Position numbers and translations under genes: made by a program. From Actinomycetota bacterium (GTDB taxonomy: Bacteria; Actinomycetota; Thermoleophilia; Gaiellales; Gaiellaceae): a DNA stretch of 32,014 bases. Location of the stretch: assembly GCA_005883965.1 (NCBI GenBank), contig VAWL01000039.1, forward strand, positions 1 to 32,014, read 5' to 3'. The notes under the pieces are model-generated. The model was given only the letters and a program-made list of their open reading frames with translations. It had not been told where the DNA came from and ran no database searches. Below, one piece after another: positions 8,523 to 17,940 of this stretch. Positions within the stretch are counted from its first letter, which is position 1; every line of letters begins with the position of its first letter.

Positions 8523-10327
8523 CAGACGGCGTCGAGCGGTGGCGGCAGGGCCTGCTCGAGCTCGAACAGCAGCTGCCCGAACTCGACCGGCTCGGCGTTG
8601 CCGACGTGAATCGAGCGGACGACTCCGGCGGCGTCCGCCTTGATCTCGTTCATGAGCTTCATCGCCTCGAGGATGCAGAGCGTCTGGCCGGGCGCAACGG
8701 TGTCGCCTTCCTCGACGAACGGCGCCGCTCCCGGCTGAGGAGCCCGGTAGAACACGCCGACCATCGGCGCCTCGACGCGCACGACGCCGTCGCTCGGAGG
8801 AGGCGTCGCGGGAGCGGCGTCCGGCTCGCCGGCCTCCGCCTGCGGCAGAAGAATCGGCTCGGCCGGCTCGGGGGTACGCCGGACCGACACGCGCATCCCG
8901 GATTCCTCGATCGTCACCTCCCCCACGCCCGACTCCTGCACGATGCGCACGATCTCGCGAATCCGCTCGGCGCGCGCCTGGTCGACGCCCCCGGCGCCGA
9001 GGCTCTCGTCCCTGCTCGCGCGGCCGCGGATCGTTTGGAGCAGCGGCTCGGCCTCCTCGCCGAAGAGGGCCAGCAACAGCAGGTCCTCCTCGCTGGAAGC
9101 GAGATCCTTGGCCTCCTCGCGGATCGCGTCCAGCTCGGCCGGCGGTTCCTCCTCTGGTGCGCCGCCCAGGAGCGAGACCGCGCGCTTGACGGTCGCGTCG
9201 ACCGGGCCCGGTGGGCTGCCGTACCTGCCTTCGACGAGAGCGCGCATCTCGTCGACCACCGTGCGGTAGCGCGAGGCGGAGAGCACGTGCAGCAGGGCCT
9301 GCGAGCCCAGAATCTGGCCGATCGGGGCCGCGAGCGGAGGCCAGCCGGCCTCCTCCCGGATCACGGCCAGCTCGTCGAGGACGTCGGGCAGCCGGTCGCC
9401 GGCTCCGTTCGCGCGGAGGTGCGCGTCGAGCGCGGCAACGAGCCCCGGCGGCAGGCGGTGCTCCGCGGCGCGAACGGCGATGCGGGGCGCAAGCGGCGTG
9501 ACCGGCTCGTCGCCGATGTGCTCGTCCACGAGCTCGGAGGCCTGCCACAGTGCGTCGACGTCGATCCCGGGGTCGAGCCCGAGGCCCTTCAGCGCCGTTG
9601 ACAGCGCCTCGCCGGAGACGCGATGCACGGTCAGCGCGACCGGATAGACCGCGGTGGCGATCCTGTCGGCGCCGGCTCTCGTCGCCTCGAGCGCCGCGGC
9701 CATCGCGTTTCCGGCCGCGCCCTGGCAGTAGAGCCCGACCGGGAGTCCGCTCGCGGCGGCCAGCGTCCCGACGAGCTCGTGCGCGCGGTGGGGATGGAGC
9801 GAGCTGGATGGGTCGTGCAGAAGCACGCGCGAGGCCCCGAGGTCGGGGAGCTTGCGCGCCTGCTCGACGAGCGCCTCCGTCTCGCCCTTGTACCCGGAGC
9901 CGTAGACGAGCCCCGCGTCGAACTCCTTGCCTGCGGCAGTGATCGCCTCGCCGGCCTCGCGCAGGTTCTCGACGTGGTTGAGCGGATCGTGCAGGCGAAA
10001 GACCTCGATCCCGCTCTCGGCGGCGGAGGCGACGAAGCGCCGGACGAAGTCGCCGCCGACCGGCCGCGAGCCGACCAGGAACCGGCCGCGCAGCGCCATC
10101 GCGAGGGGGGTCTTCGTGCGCGAGTTGAGCGCGCGGATCCGCTCCCACGGGCTCTCGACGCCGCGCCGCACCGCCGTGTCGAAGACGCCGCCGCCGGAGA
10201 CCTCGAGGTAGGCGAAGCCGGCGCCGTCGAGGATCTCGGCCAGCTCGAGCAGGTCCCCGGCTGGCATCCGCCCGGCCAACGGCTCCTGGCCGAGCAGGCG
10301 GATGGTGGTGTCGACGAGGGCGGGCAC
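8522..10327 (-). CDS. Fusion: OadA/PycB-like carboxyltransferase domain (degenerate active site) + biotin carboxyl carrier protein
   Basis: 601 aa; N-terminal LVDTTIR...LEVSGGGVFD...PWERIRALN...ALRGRFLVG...GIEVFRLHDPLN resembles OadA/PycB; C-terminal AERIREIVRIVQESGVGEVTIEE...EAPMVGVFYRAP...EAMKLMNEI is AccB. Confidence 0.88.
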   Translation of the reverse strand: MPALVDTTIRLLGQEPLAGRMPAGDLLELAEILDGAGFAYLEVSGGGVFDTAVRRGVESPWERIRALNSRTKTPLAMALRGRFLVGSRPVGGDFVRRFVASAAESGIEVFRLHDPLNHVENLREAGEAITAAGKEFDAGLVYGSGYKGETEALVEQARKLPDLGASRVLLHDPSSSLHPHRAHELVGTLAAASGLPVGLYCQGAAGNAMAAALEATRAGADRIATAVYPVALTVHRVSGEALSTALKGLGLDPGIDVDALWQASELVDEHIGDEPVTPLAPRIAVRAAEHRLPPGLVAALDAHLRANGAGDRLPDVLDELAVIREEAGWPPLAAPIGQILGSQALLHVLSASRYRTVVDEMRALVEGRYGSPPGPVDATVKRAVSLLGGAPEEEPPAELDAIREEAKDLASSEEDLLLLALFGEEAEPLLQTIRGRASRDESLGAGGVDQARAERIREIVRIVQESGVGEVTIEESGMRVSVRRTPEPAEPILLPQAEAGEPDAAPATPPPSDGVVRVEAPMVGVFYRAPQPGAAPFVEEGDTVAPGQTLCILEAMKLMNEIKADAAGVVRSIHVGNAEPVEFGQLLFELEQALPPPLDAV

Positions 10328-10346
10328 GAGCGGGACCCTAGCGCCG

Positions 10347-10913
10347 CTACGCCCTGGAGATGTAACGCCCTTCGCGGGGGTCGACCTTGATTCGGTCGCC
10401 CACGTTCACGAACAGCGGCACCTGTACGACGGCGCCGGTCTCGAGGGTCGCCGGCTTGGTCACGTTCGAGACGGTGTCGCCGCGGACGCCGGGCTCCGTC
10501 TCGGTCACGGCCAGCTCGACCGACGCCGGGAGCTGGACGCCGGACGGGCGCCCGTCGACGGTCATGATCTGCACCGTCGAGCTCGGCTCCATGTACGGCA
10601 ACGCGTCCTCGACCGTGGCGTGCGGGAGCGAGACCTGCTCGTAGTTCTCGGTGTCCATGAACACGACCTCGTCGCCCGAGTCGTAGAGGTACTGCATCGG
10701 CTTGACCTCGGTGTGCACGCGGGTGAACTTCTCGCCCGCGCGGAAGGTCTTGTCGACGACGGCGCCCGAGTCGAGGTTGCGCAGCTTCGAGCGCACGAAA
10801 GCGCCGCCCTTGCCGGGCTTGACGTGCTGGAACTCGAGGATGCGCCAGGCCGAGCCGTCGAGCTCGATGTGCATGCCGTTCTTGAACTGATTGGTGTTGA
10901 CCGTCTCCGCCAT
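10347..10913 (-). CDS. efp: Elongation factor P
   Basis: MAETVNTNQFKNGMHIELDGSAWRILEFQHVKPGKGGAFVRSKLRNL...; 188 aa, full length. Confidence 0.96.
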   Translation of the reverse strand: MAETVNTNQFKNGMHIELDGSAWRILEFQHVKPGKGGAFVRSKLRNLDSGAVVDKTFRAGEKFTRVHTEVKPMQYLYDSGDEVVFMDTENYEQVSLPHATVEDALPYMEPSSTVQIMTVDGRPSGVQLPASVELAVTETEPGVRGDTVSNVTKPATLETGAVVQVPLFVNVGDRIKVDPREGRYISRA

Positions 10914-10924
10914 CGGCGGAGAGT

Positions 10925-11847
10925 CTAGGTAACGGCCACCAGGTCCTTGGTGAAGGCCGTCAGGATCTCCGGCTCGCCTTCCGTGACGATCACCAGGTCC
11001 TCGATCCGGATCCCGCCGAGCTCCGGCAGGTAGATGCCCGGCTCGACGGTGGCGACGTTGCCGGCCACGAGCGTGTCCGGCGACTCGCGGCTGAGGCGCG
11101 GTGCTTCGTGCACCTCGAGACCGACGCCGTGACCCAGGCCGTGGCCGAACTGCGCGCCGAAGCCGGCCGCCTCGATCGAGTCGCGCGCAGCAGCGTCGGC
11201 GTCGACGCCGGTGACCCCGGCCCGCACGGCGCCCAGCCCGGCGAGCTGGCCGTCCAGGCAGGCCGCGTACGCCTCGCGGAGCTGCTCCGGCAGGAGCCCG
11301 GTCGCGAACGTGCGGGTGCAGTCCGAGCAGTAGCCGTCGACGAGGGCGCCGGCGTCGACCACCACCGTCTCGCCGAGCCCGAGCACGCGGTCGGTCGGGC
11401 GCGAGTGCGGGCTCGCGCCGTTCGGCCCCGAGGCGACGATCGTCTCGAACGCCGGGCCCACGGCGCCCAGCTCGTGGAATAGCGAGTCCAGTCGCCACGC
11501 AAGCTCGCGCTCGGTCCGGCCGGTGAAGCGCTCTTCGGCCAGCCGCGCGTATGCATCGCTCGTGATCGCAGCTGCCGCCCGGATCGCATCCAGCTCGCCG
11601 TCGTCCTTGACCGCGCGCAGCGCCTCCACCAGGCCGCGGCGCGGAATGAGCTCGAGCCCCTTCGCGCCCAGCGTCTCGTGCTGGGCGAAGGTGATCGCGT
11701 TCGCCTCGAAGCCGATCGGACCGGAGAGCCGCTCGGCCAGGTCGGCGTAGAGGTTCCGCTTCGCCTCGATGAACTCGACCTCGGCGACCCGGCGGCCCGT
11801 CTCCGCGTAGCGGAAGTCGCTGAAGAGCTGCGCTCGAGTCGCGTCAT
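10925..11847 (-). pseudogene. pepQ: Xaa-Pro aminopeptidase/dipeptidase (M24), N-terminal internal deletion and frameshift as sequenced
   Basis: ATG 11847 gives MTRLER then the frame changes to LFSDFRYAETGRRVAEVEFIEAKRNLYADL...; C-terminal catalytic M24 domain intact (VVVDAGALVDGYCSDCTRTFATG, GHGLGHGVGLEVHE, VEPGIY). Confidence 0.85.
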
Positions 11848-12275
11848 GCCTGCCGCTCCGCCAGGAAGGTGAGCGCCTCGCGATAGCCCTCGGGCCCCTT
11901 GCCGATCACGCGCGCGGCGGCGATGTCCTCGATCACCGTGTGGCGCCGCCACTCCTCGCGCTCGGCGATGTTCGAGAGGTGCACCTCCACGACGGGCGCC
12001 TCGAACAGCTCGAGCGCGTCGCGGATCGCATAGCTGTAGTGCGACCACGCGCCAGGGTTCGCGACCACGCCGTCCGCCCAGTCGAGCGCGTCGTGGCACC
12101 AGGACACGTACTCGCCCTCGCTGTTCGTCTGACGGCACTCGGCTTGCAGCTCCAACTCGCGCGCCCAGTCGTAGATGCGGGTCTCGAGCTGGTTGAGGCT
12201 GAGACCGCCGTAGATCGCAGGATCGCGCCGCTCGAGGACGTCGAGGTTGACGCCGTTGAGGACGGCCACGCGCAC
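11844..12275 (-). CDS. aroQ: Type II 3-dehydroquinate dehydratase
   Basis: VLNGVNLDVLERRDPAIYGGLSL..., TNSEGEYVSWCHDA, NPGAWSHYSYAIRDAL, EVHLSNI. Confidence 0.96.
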   Translation of the reverse strand: MRVAVLNGVNLDVLERRDPAIYGGLSLNQLETRIYDWARELELQAECRQTNSEGEYVSWCHDALDWADGVVANPGAWSHYSYAIRDALELFEAPVVEVHLSNIAEREEWRRHTVIEDIAAARVIGKGPEGYREALTFLAERQA

Positions 12276-12284
12276 GGCGTGACT

Positions 12285-13508
12285 CTATCCGCGCGCCAGG
12301 AACGAAACGACCTGTGGCCAGAGGTCCTCACGCGCACGCTCGTCGGCCGGCGCGAGCCGGCCGGCGCCGGGAATGTACGGCAGGAATTCGCCGACCGAGT
12401 GGCCGGCTTGTGGATAGGCGAAGACGACGTCGCCGGAGGCTCGTTCGAAGCGCTTGCGCCTCGCTTCAATCGCCCGGAGGTACGCACACGAGCGCCAGAC
12501 GAGGTCTTTCCCGCCGCAGACGAGCAGCATGCGGCCGTCAATTCGCTCGACCGGGATCACGGCGGCCGGGTTGTCCGTCGGCTGCGTGAAATCCATCTGT
12601 CTCGTGTATGGAATAGGCCGACCCCGAAACGTCCAGGCAGGCGCGTCGCAGGCTGCAGCGTCGCAGAGCGCGGAGTTGCTCGGCACGGCGGCGACGACCG
12701 CGCCGACGAGTTGTGGGTAGTGCACGCCGAGCAGCTGTGCGGCCTCGCTCCCGCGCGAGACGCCGATCACGGCCACCCGCGGCGAGCTCTCTTTCGTCTG
12801 CCGTCGCAGCCATCTCAGCGCCCCCGCGAAGTATTCGAGTGGGATCCTCTTGAGATTCGTCGGCAAGCCGGGGGCCCCGAAGTACGCAAGCGAGAGCGTC
12901 GGATGGCCGCGTTCGGCGAGAAGAGCTGGCACCAGGCGAAACGAGAGGCCGCCCTCCGAGCCTCCGAAGATCAGCACCGGAGCGCCGCGAGCTCGCCCGC
13001 CGGGCGGCGAGAAAAACCGCCCGTAGAAGCCGTCATCGGCGATCGAGAGCGCACGGCTCTTCACCTCCGGAAGCCCGCGTCGGACCTCGTCGCTCGCAAT
13101 CGTGCGGCCGCCGGCAACTGCGTCGAATCTCAACGTCGTGGTACCCGTCCTCGGCCAGAAGAAGGGCATGCCTCCACCCGCCGACCTGACTAGCGACGTA
13201 AGCAAGCCCGCGCCCCAGATCCCGCGATACGACGCGGACACGGGGGCGTCGCGATCGAGCGCGAGACGTCCGCGTCGGTCGGCGCGGAAACGTGCCGAAG
13301 ACCGCCACCGCTCGCCGTTGGCGTCGACGGCCTGCAGGCGAATCGCCATGAGCTCTCCTCGCCCGAGCCCGACCACGCGGATGTGCAGAGGCTCGTCGAT
13401 GAGAGATCGGCTCGGCGTCACAAACACCCGAACGCGGCCGGCAGACCCGCAGCCGCAGAGAGCGAGCACAGCCAAAGCCAGCAAGGCCTGTAGAGGCTTT
13501 GAGCTCAA
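12285..13508 (-). CDS. Acyl-CoA thioester hydrolase/BAAT-like lipoprotein (alpha/beta hydrolase)
   Basis: Lipobox-like LALCGC; GGSEGG, VIGVSRGSEAAQLLG nucleophile elbow, late GHSVGE histidine; N-terminal beta domain as in acyl-CoA thioesterase/BAAT proteins. Confidence 0.75.
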   Translation of the reverse strand: MSSKPLQALLALAVLALCGCGSAGRVRVFVTPSRSLIDEPLHIRVVGLGRGELMAIRLQAVDANGERWRSSARFRADRRGRLALDRDAPVSASYRGIWGAGLLTSLVRSAGGGMPFFWPRTGTTTLRFDAVAGGRTIASDEVRRGLPEVKSRALSIADDGFYGRFFSPPGGRARGAPVLIFGGSEGGLSFRLVPALLAERGHPTLSLAYFGAPGLPTNLKRIPLEYFAGALRWLRRQTKESSPRVAVIGVSRGSEAAQLLGVHYPQLVGAVVAAVPSNSALCDAAACDAPAWTFRGRPIPYTRQMDFTQPTDNPAAVIPVERIDGRMLLVCGGKDLVWRSCAYLRAIEARRKRFERASGDVVFAYPQAGHSVGEFLPYIPGAGRLAPADERAREDLWPQVVSFLARG

Positions 13509-14908
13509 TCGGCGATCAGCTCGTCGAGCGCTGCGCGCACCTGTTCCTCGGGAAGCTCGACCCCGGTCACCGGCTTGCCGGGGGCTTCGAGCAACACCAG
13601 CCTCGGCTTACCGTCGCGCGCCTTCTTGTCCCGCGCCAGCGCCGCCCAGGCAGCGTCACGGTCGACGCGAACCGGCTCGGGCGCCAGCGTCTCCTCGACC
13701 GGCGCCGTGTCGAGTCCGGACAGGCGCAGCGCGGCGAGCAGCCCGAGGGCCACCGCCTGCCCGTGCGTGACGCCTGCGTAGCCTCCGGCCGTCTCGAGCG
13801 CGTGCGCGAACGTGTGCCCGAGATTCAGCACCGCCCGCTCGCCGTGCTCGTGCGGGTCGCGGAGACAGACGGCGGCCTTGTACGCGACGCAGCAGCGGAC
13901 GAGCTCGGCGTCGGGCAGCTCCCAGTAGGGCTCGCCGGCCAGCAGCCCGGTCTTGACCACCTCGGCCATCCCGGCGCGCCTCTCCGCCTCCGGCAGCGTC
14001 CCCAGGAGCAACGGGTCGATCACGGTCAGCTCCGGCCAGTGGAACGCGCCGACGAGGTTCTTGCCCTCGGGGAGATTGACGGCGGTCTTGCCGCCGATCG
14101 CCGCGTCGACCTGGCCGACCAGCGTCGTCGGGACAGCGATCCAGGCGATCCCGCGCAGGTACGTCGCAGCCGCGAACCCGGCGACGTCGGTCGTGCAGCC
14201 GCCGCCGAAGGCGACGATGGTGCCGCCGCGGTCGAGCTTCAGCTCCCGCCAGAGCCGCTCGACCGCCCCGAGGCTCTTCGCTTCCTCGCCGGGTCGCAGC
14301 GCATGGGTCGGCGCCTCGAGCGGCGAACCGTGCAGGCCGAGCACGGTGGCATCGGCGATGACCTCGGCCTCCCCGGACACGACCTCCCGTAGGCGGCCCG
14401 ACGCTCCGTCCTCGACGAGGATCCCGGCGGCCGCGAGCACGATCTCCTCGGCGCTCCCGGCGGTAACATCGGCCACCTCCTGGTAGAGCGGTTGGCGCCG
14501 CTCGTGGAGGGCGCGGAAGCTCCGCTCGTCCCGCGCCAGCGGGCGATTGCTTCCGGAGGTCCGACCCCAGGCCGTGTCGGGATCGACCTCGAGGTGCACC
14601 GTCAGCGCGTGATCGCGCAGGGCGCGCCGGATCTTCGGCGTCTCGACGGCGCCGCCGCCGAGGGCGAGCACGGCGGGCCGCTCGTTCTGGAGTGCCGCGA
14701 TGGTGGCTTCGGCCTCCAACACGCGGAACTCCGCCTCACCCCGCTCCTCGAACAGCTCGGGGATCGATTGCCGTGCCGTGCGGGCCAACTCGTGGTCGAG
14801 GTCGACGAGGCGCCGGCCGAGCCACTCCGCGACCTCCCAGCCGAGGGTCGACTTGCCCGCGCCCATGAAGCCGACGAGCGCGACGTGCCGGTCTAGCGCA
14901 TGCGCCAC
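13505..14908 (-). CDS. Bifunctional shikimate kinase / 3-dehydroquinate synthase fusion
   Basis: [15 protein letters not shown] (AroK) followed in frame by [10 protein letters not shown]...[27 protein letters not shown]...[21 protein letters not shown]...[12 protein letters not shown] (AroB). Confidence 0.93.
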   Translation of the reverse strand: MAHALDRHVALVGFMGAGKSTLGWEVAEWLGRRLVDLDHELARTARQSIPELFEERGEAEFRVLEAEATIAALQNERPAVLALGGGAVETPKIRRALRDHALTVHLEVDPDTAWGRTSGSNRPLARDERSFRALHERRQPLYQEVADVTAGSAEEIVLAAAGILVEDGASGRLREVVSGEAEVIADATVLGLHGSPLEAPTHALRPGEEAKSLGAVERLWRELKLDRGGTIVAFGGGCTTDVAGFAAATYLRGIAWIAVPTTLVGQVDAAIGGKTAVNLPEGKNLVGAFHWPELTVIDPLLLGTLPEAERRAGMAEVVKTGLLAGEPYWELPDAELVRCCVAYKAAVCLRDPHEHGERAVLNLGHTFAHALETAGGYAGVTHGQAVALGLLAALRLSGLDTAPVEETLAPEPVRVDRDAAWAALARDKKARDGKPRLVLLEAPGKPVTGVELPEEQVRAALDELIAD

Positions 14909-15975
14909 GGGATCCGCTCCACGTAGGCGCGGTGGGCGGCGACGAAGTCGTCGAGCGAGTCGCCGCCGAACTTCTCCCGGGCCGCGCGGGCGAGCTCGAA
15001 CGCGACGGCCGCCTCGGCGACGACGGCCAGCGCCTCGACAGCCGCGACGTCGCTGCGCTCGACCAGCGCCTCGCCGGCCTTACCGGTCTCGAGGTCGACC
15101 GAGCGCAGCGGCCGCATCAGCGTCGGCAGCGGTTTCATCGCGGCGCGGACGACCACCGGCTCGCCGTTGGAGACGCCGCCTTCGATCCCACCCGCGTGGT
15201 TCGTCTCGCGGTAGAGCGTCCCGTCGGCATCGGCGAGGATCTCGTCGTGGGCGTCGGAGCCGCGCCGCTCCGCCAGCTCGAAGCCGGCGCCGATCTCGGC
15301 GCCCTTCACAGCCTGGATGCCCATCAGCGCCGCGGCCAGCCTCGCGTCGAGCCGCTCCTCCTTCGTCGCGTAGGAGCCGAGCCCCGGCGGAATGCCGTGC
15401 GCGCGAACCTCGACGACGCCGCCCACCGTGTCGCGCTCGGCGCGCGCCTCGTCGATCCGCTGCTCGAGCGCCTCGGTCACCACGCGGCCGAGGACGTCGA
15501 TGCCAATCTCCGCCAGCAGCGCCTTCGCGACGGCGCCCGCGGCGACTGCTACGGCGGTCTGCCTGGCGCTCGCACGCTCGAGGGCGTCGCGCGCGTCGGC
15601 CAGGCCGAACTTCTCCGCGCCGGCGAGGTCGGCGTGGCCGGGCCGCGGGAGCGTCACCGGCTTCGTGCCCTTCCCGGACGGCTCGCCCTCGGGCGGCCAC
15701 GGGCTCATCCCCCACTCCCAGTTCGCGTGGTCGCGGTTGCGGACGACGAGCGCGAGGGGCGTCCCGAGCGTCCGGCCACGCCGCAGGCCGGCCAGCACCT
15801 CGACAGTGTCCTGCTCCAGCTTCTGCCGGGGGCTGCGCCCGTAGCCCTGCTGCCGGCGCGCGAGGTCGGCGTCGATCGTCGCGCGGTCGAGCACGAGCCC
15901 CGCGGGGAGGCCGGTCACGATGGCCACCAGCGCGGGACCGTGCGACTCGCCTGCGGTTGTCAGCCTCAAGCTCAT
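14893..15975 (-). CDS. aroC: Chorismate synthase
   Basis: [27 protein letters not shown]...[14 protein letters not shown]...ERASARQTA...[17 protein letters not shown]. Confidence 0.96.
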   Translation of the reverse strand: MSLRLTTAGESHGPALVAIVTGLPAGLVLDRATIDADLARRQQGYGRSPRQKLEQDTVEVLAGLRRGRTLGTPLALVVRNRDHANWEWGMSPWPPEGEPSGKGTKPVTLPRPGHADLAGAEKFGLADARDALERASARQTAVAVAAGAVAKALLAEIGIDVLGRVVTEALEQRIDEARAERDTVGGVVEVRAHGIPPGLGSYATKEERLDARLAAALMGIQAVKGAEIGAGFELAERRGSDAHDEILADADGTLYRETNHAGGIEGGVSNGEPVVVRAAMKPLPTLMRPLRSVDLETGKAGEALVERSDVAAVEALAVVAEAAVAFELARAAREKFGGDSLDDFVAAHRAYVERIPWRMR

Positions 15976-16655
15976 GTGTCCAAGCCTACGGCGGCCTGCA
16001 TCGCGGCGACCGGCGCCTCGATTCCCGTCCAGAGCTCGAACGACTTCGTGCCCTGGCGCACGAGCGCCTCGAGCCCGTCGACCACCTCGCAGCCGGCGGC
16101 CCGGGCGGCGGCGGCGAGGGCCGTGGGGCGGCCGTCCGGGTAGTAGGCGAGATCGACCACGGTTTGCTCGGCGCTCGGCTCGACGAGCAGCTCGTCGCGC
16201 ACCGGCGTCGCGTTCACGATCAGGTCGCAGCCGCCCGCGTCCGGCGGCCATTCGCCGCTGCGCGTGAACACCCGCACCTCGCCGGCAAGCCCAGGCAGCA
16301 GTGCCTTCGCGGCACCGCCGGCGCCGATCAGGCAGACCTGCCGCGCCGCGATTCCCGCGACGATCTCCACATCGGTGTTGAATCCGAGCACTCGCCCGTC
16401 GCGGAGGACGAGCGTGTTCACCGATTCGCCTTCGGCCTCGTCGCAGAGCTCGACCACCGCCTGTTTGTGCGGGATGGTCACGTTTGCGCCCGCCCAGCTC
16501 TCCCTGATCGAGCGCACTACTCCCGCCAGGTCGCCCGGATCGACCTCGAGGGCGGAGTACTCCCAGTCGAGCCCGGCAGCGGCGAAGGCCGCGTTTTGCA
16601 TCCTCGGCGAGAGCGACTCGGCGACCGGCCGCCCGAGCAGCGCGACTCGTGTCAC
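15972..16655 (-). CDS. aroE: Shikimate dehydrogenase (compact)
   Basis: [30 protein letters not shown]...[12 protein letters not shown]...VNTLV...GFNTD...[12 protein letters not shown]...DLIVNATPV; 227 aa. Confidence 0.9.
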   Translation of the reverse strand: MTRVALLGRPVAESLSPRMQNAAFAAAGLDWEYSALEVDPGDLAGVVRSIRESWAGANVTIPHKQAVVELCDEAEGESVNTLVLRDGRVLGFNTDVEIVAGIAARQVCLIGAGGAAKALLPGLAGEVRVFTRSGEWPPDAGGCDLIVNATPVRDELLVEPSAEQTVVDLAYYPDGRPTALAAAARAAGCEVVDGLEALVRQGTKSFELWTGIEAPVAAMQAAVGLDT

Positions 16656-17542
16656 CCGAACCCGTGCGCGGCCTTGTAGGCCTGGAAGGCCGCGAAGCTC
16701 GCCGTGAAGAAGTGGTGCACGTGGTCGGGCTTCCGTACGAAGTAGATCCAGGGCCCGGCCGCCGGGTGCGCGGCCGCCTGGATCGACGCGAGCCCGGGAT
16801 TCGCGATCGGCGTCGGCGGCAGCCCGATGATGCTCGCGTTGCGGGTGTTGTACGGGTTCGTGCTCGCCAGCTCCGAATCCGTCAGCGACTGCGTCGGCGG
16901 AATGTGCAGGCCGTAGCGCGTGGTCGCGTCGATGCCGAGGTTCATGCCGAGGTGGAGCCGGTTGTAGATCACGCGGGCGATCTTGCCGCGGTCCTCGGGG
17001 GCGACGGCCTCCTTCTCGACCAGCGACGCGATCGTCAGCACGTCGTACGCGGTCAGGTTCTTCGAGCGGGCGTATCCGAGGTTCACCTTCGCCCAGTTCT
17101 CGCGGAATGCCTTCAACTGCTGCGCCACGAGCTGCGCGGAGGTCGTGCGCGCGACGAAGTCGTAGGTTGCGGGGAAGAGGAAGCCCTCGAGCGGGTAGCT
17201 GTGGCGGCCGAAGCCGGGCTCGAGTCGCGCACGGCTCGTGGCAGTGAGATAGCTCCTTGTGCGCAGCCGGGTCGGCTTTCCCTTCTCGCGCTGCGCGATC
17301 CGGGCGACGACTCCGACCCGCTGGGCCATCTGCGCGCGGGTGAACCCTTCCGGGAAGACGACCCGGAACGGCTTCGCCGGGAGGATCGCGGTCGTCGTCT
17401 GCGCGTGCTTGCCGCCGCGGAAGCTGCTGACGATGAACCAGGCCACCGCGAAGCCCGCGACCAGCACGGCGAGCGCGGCCAACCGGCGGCGGTAGACGAC
17501 CCCGCGCGGCGTCCGTCGCGGCGGCCGGGGCCGCGGCGGCAT
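16652..17542 (-). CDS. mltG: Endolytic transglycosylase MltG (YceG-like)
   Basis: Single N-terminal [83 protein letters not shown]. Confidence 0.93.
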   Translation of the reverse strand: MPPRPRPPRRTPRGVVYRRRLAALAVLVAGFAVAWFIVSSFRGGKHAQTTTAILPAKPFRVVFPEGFTRAQMAQRVGVVARIAQREKGKPTRLRTRSYLTATSRARLEPGFGRHSYPLEGFLFPATYDFVARTTSAQLVAQQLKAFRENWAKVNLGYARSKNLTAYDVLTIASLVEKEAVAPEDRGKIARVIYNRLHLGMNLGIDATTRYGLHIPPTQSLTDSELASTNPYNTRNASIIGLPPTPIANPGLASIQAAAHPAAGPWIYFVRKPDHVHHFFTASFAAFQAYKAAHGFG

Positions 17543-17940
17543 CACTCCCGGCCGGCGCTCGACCACTCGAGGTAGCTCGACAACAGATGCGCCGCGGCCC
17601 GCGCGTCCTCGGGCGCATCGTCCGAGCCCACGGTCTGGGCAAGGCCGGTCGTGAAGCGCTCGTCGAAGCTCTCGACCGGGACGTCGACCGCGCCCCGCAG
17701 CGCCTCGAGGAACGCTTCGGTCTCCCGGGCCTGGGCGCCGTGCTCGCCACGCAGCGTGAGCGGCAGCCCGACGACGACGCGCTCCGCGGCCTCGGCCCTG
17801 ATCAGCCGGGCGAGCTCCGCCAGTCCGTTCTCGCTGTCCGCCCGATCGACGACGCCGAGCGGCCGAGCGATCGTGCCCGTGGGGTCGGAGACCGCGACGC
17901 CCGTGCGCGCGGAGCCGTAGTCGACTGCGAGAACCTTCAC
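17542..17940 (-). CDS. ruvX: Putative pre-16S rRNA nuclease YqgF/RuvX
   Basis: MKVLAVDYGSARTGVAVSDPTG...VVVGLPLTLRGEHGAQA...DERFTT. Confidence 0.93.
   Translation of the reverse strand: MKVLAVDYGSARTGVAVSDPTGTIARPLGVVDRADSENGLAELARLIRAEAAERVVVGLPLTLRGEHGAQARETEAFLEALRGAVDVPVESFDERFTTGLAQTVGSDDAPEDARAAAHLLSSYLEWSSAGRE

Noticed and set aside
7164-10148. 994-aa minus ORF
   Set aside because: The real accC starts at ATG 8522; upstream part is an out-of-frame read through the CT-BCCP fusion gene.
15972-17750. 592-aa minus ORF
   Set aside because: Only its C-terminal 227 aa (AroE from GTG 16655) is meaningful; upstream is an alternate frame of mltG.
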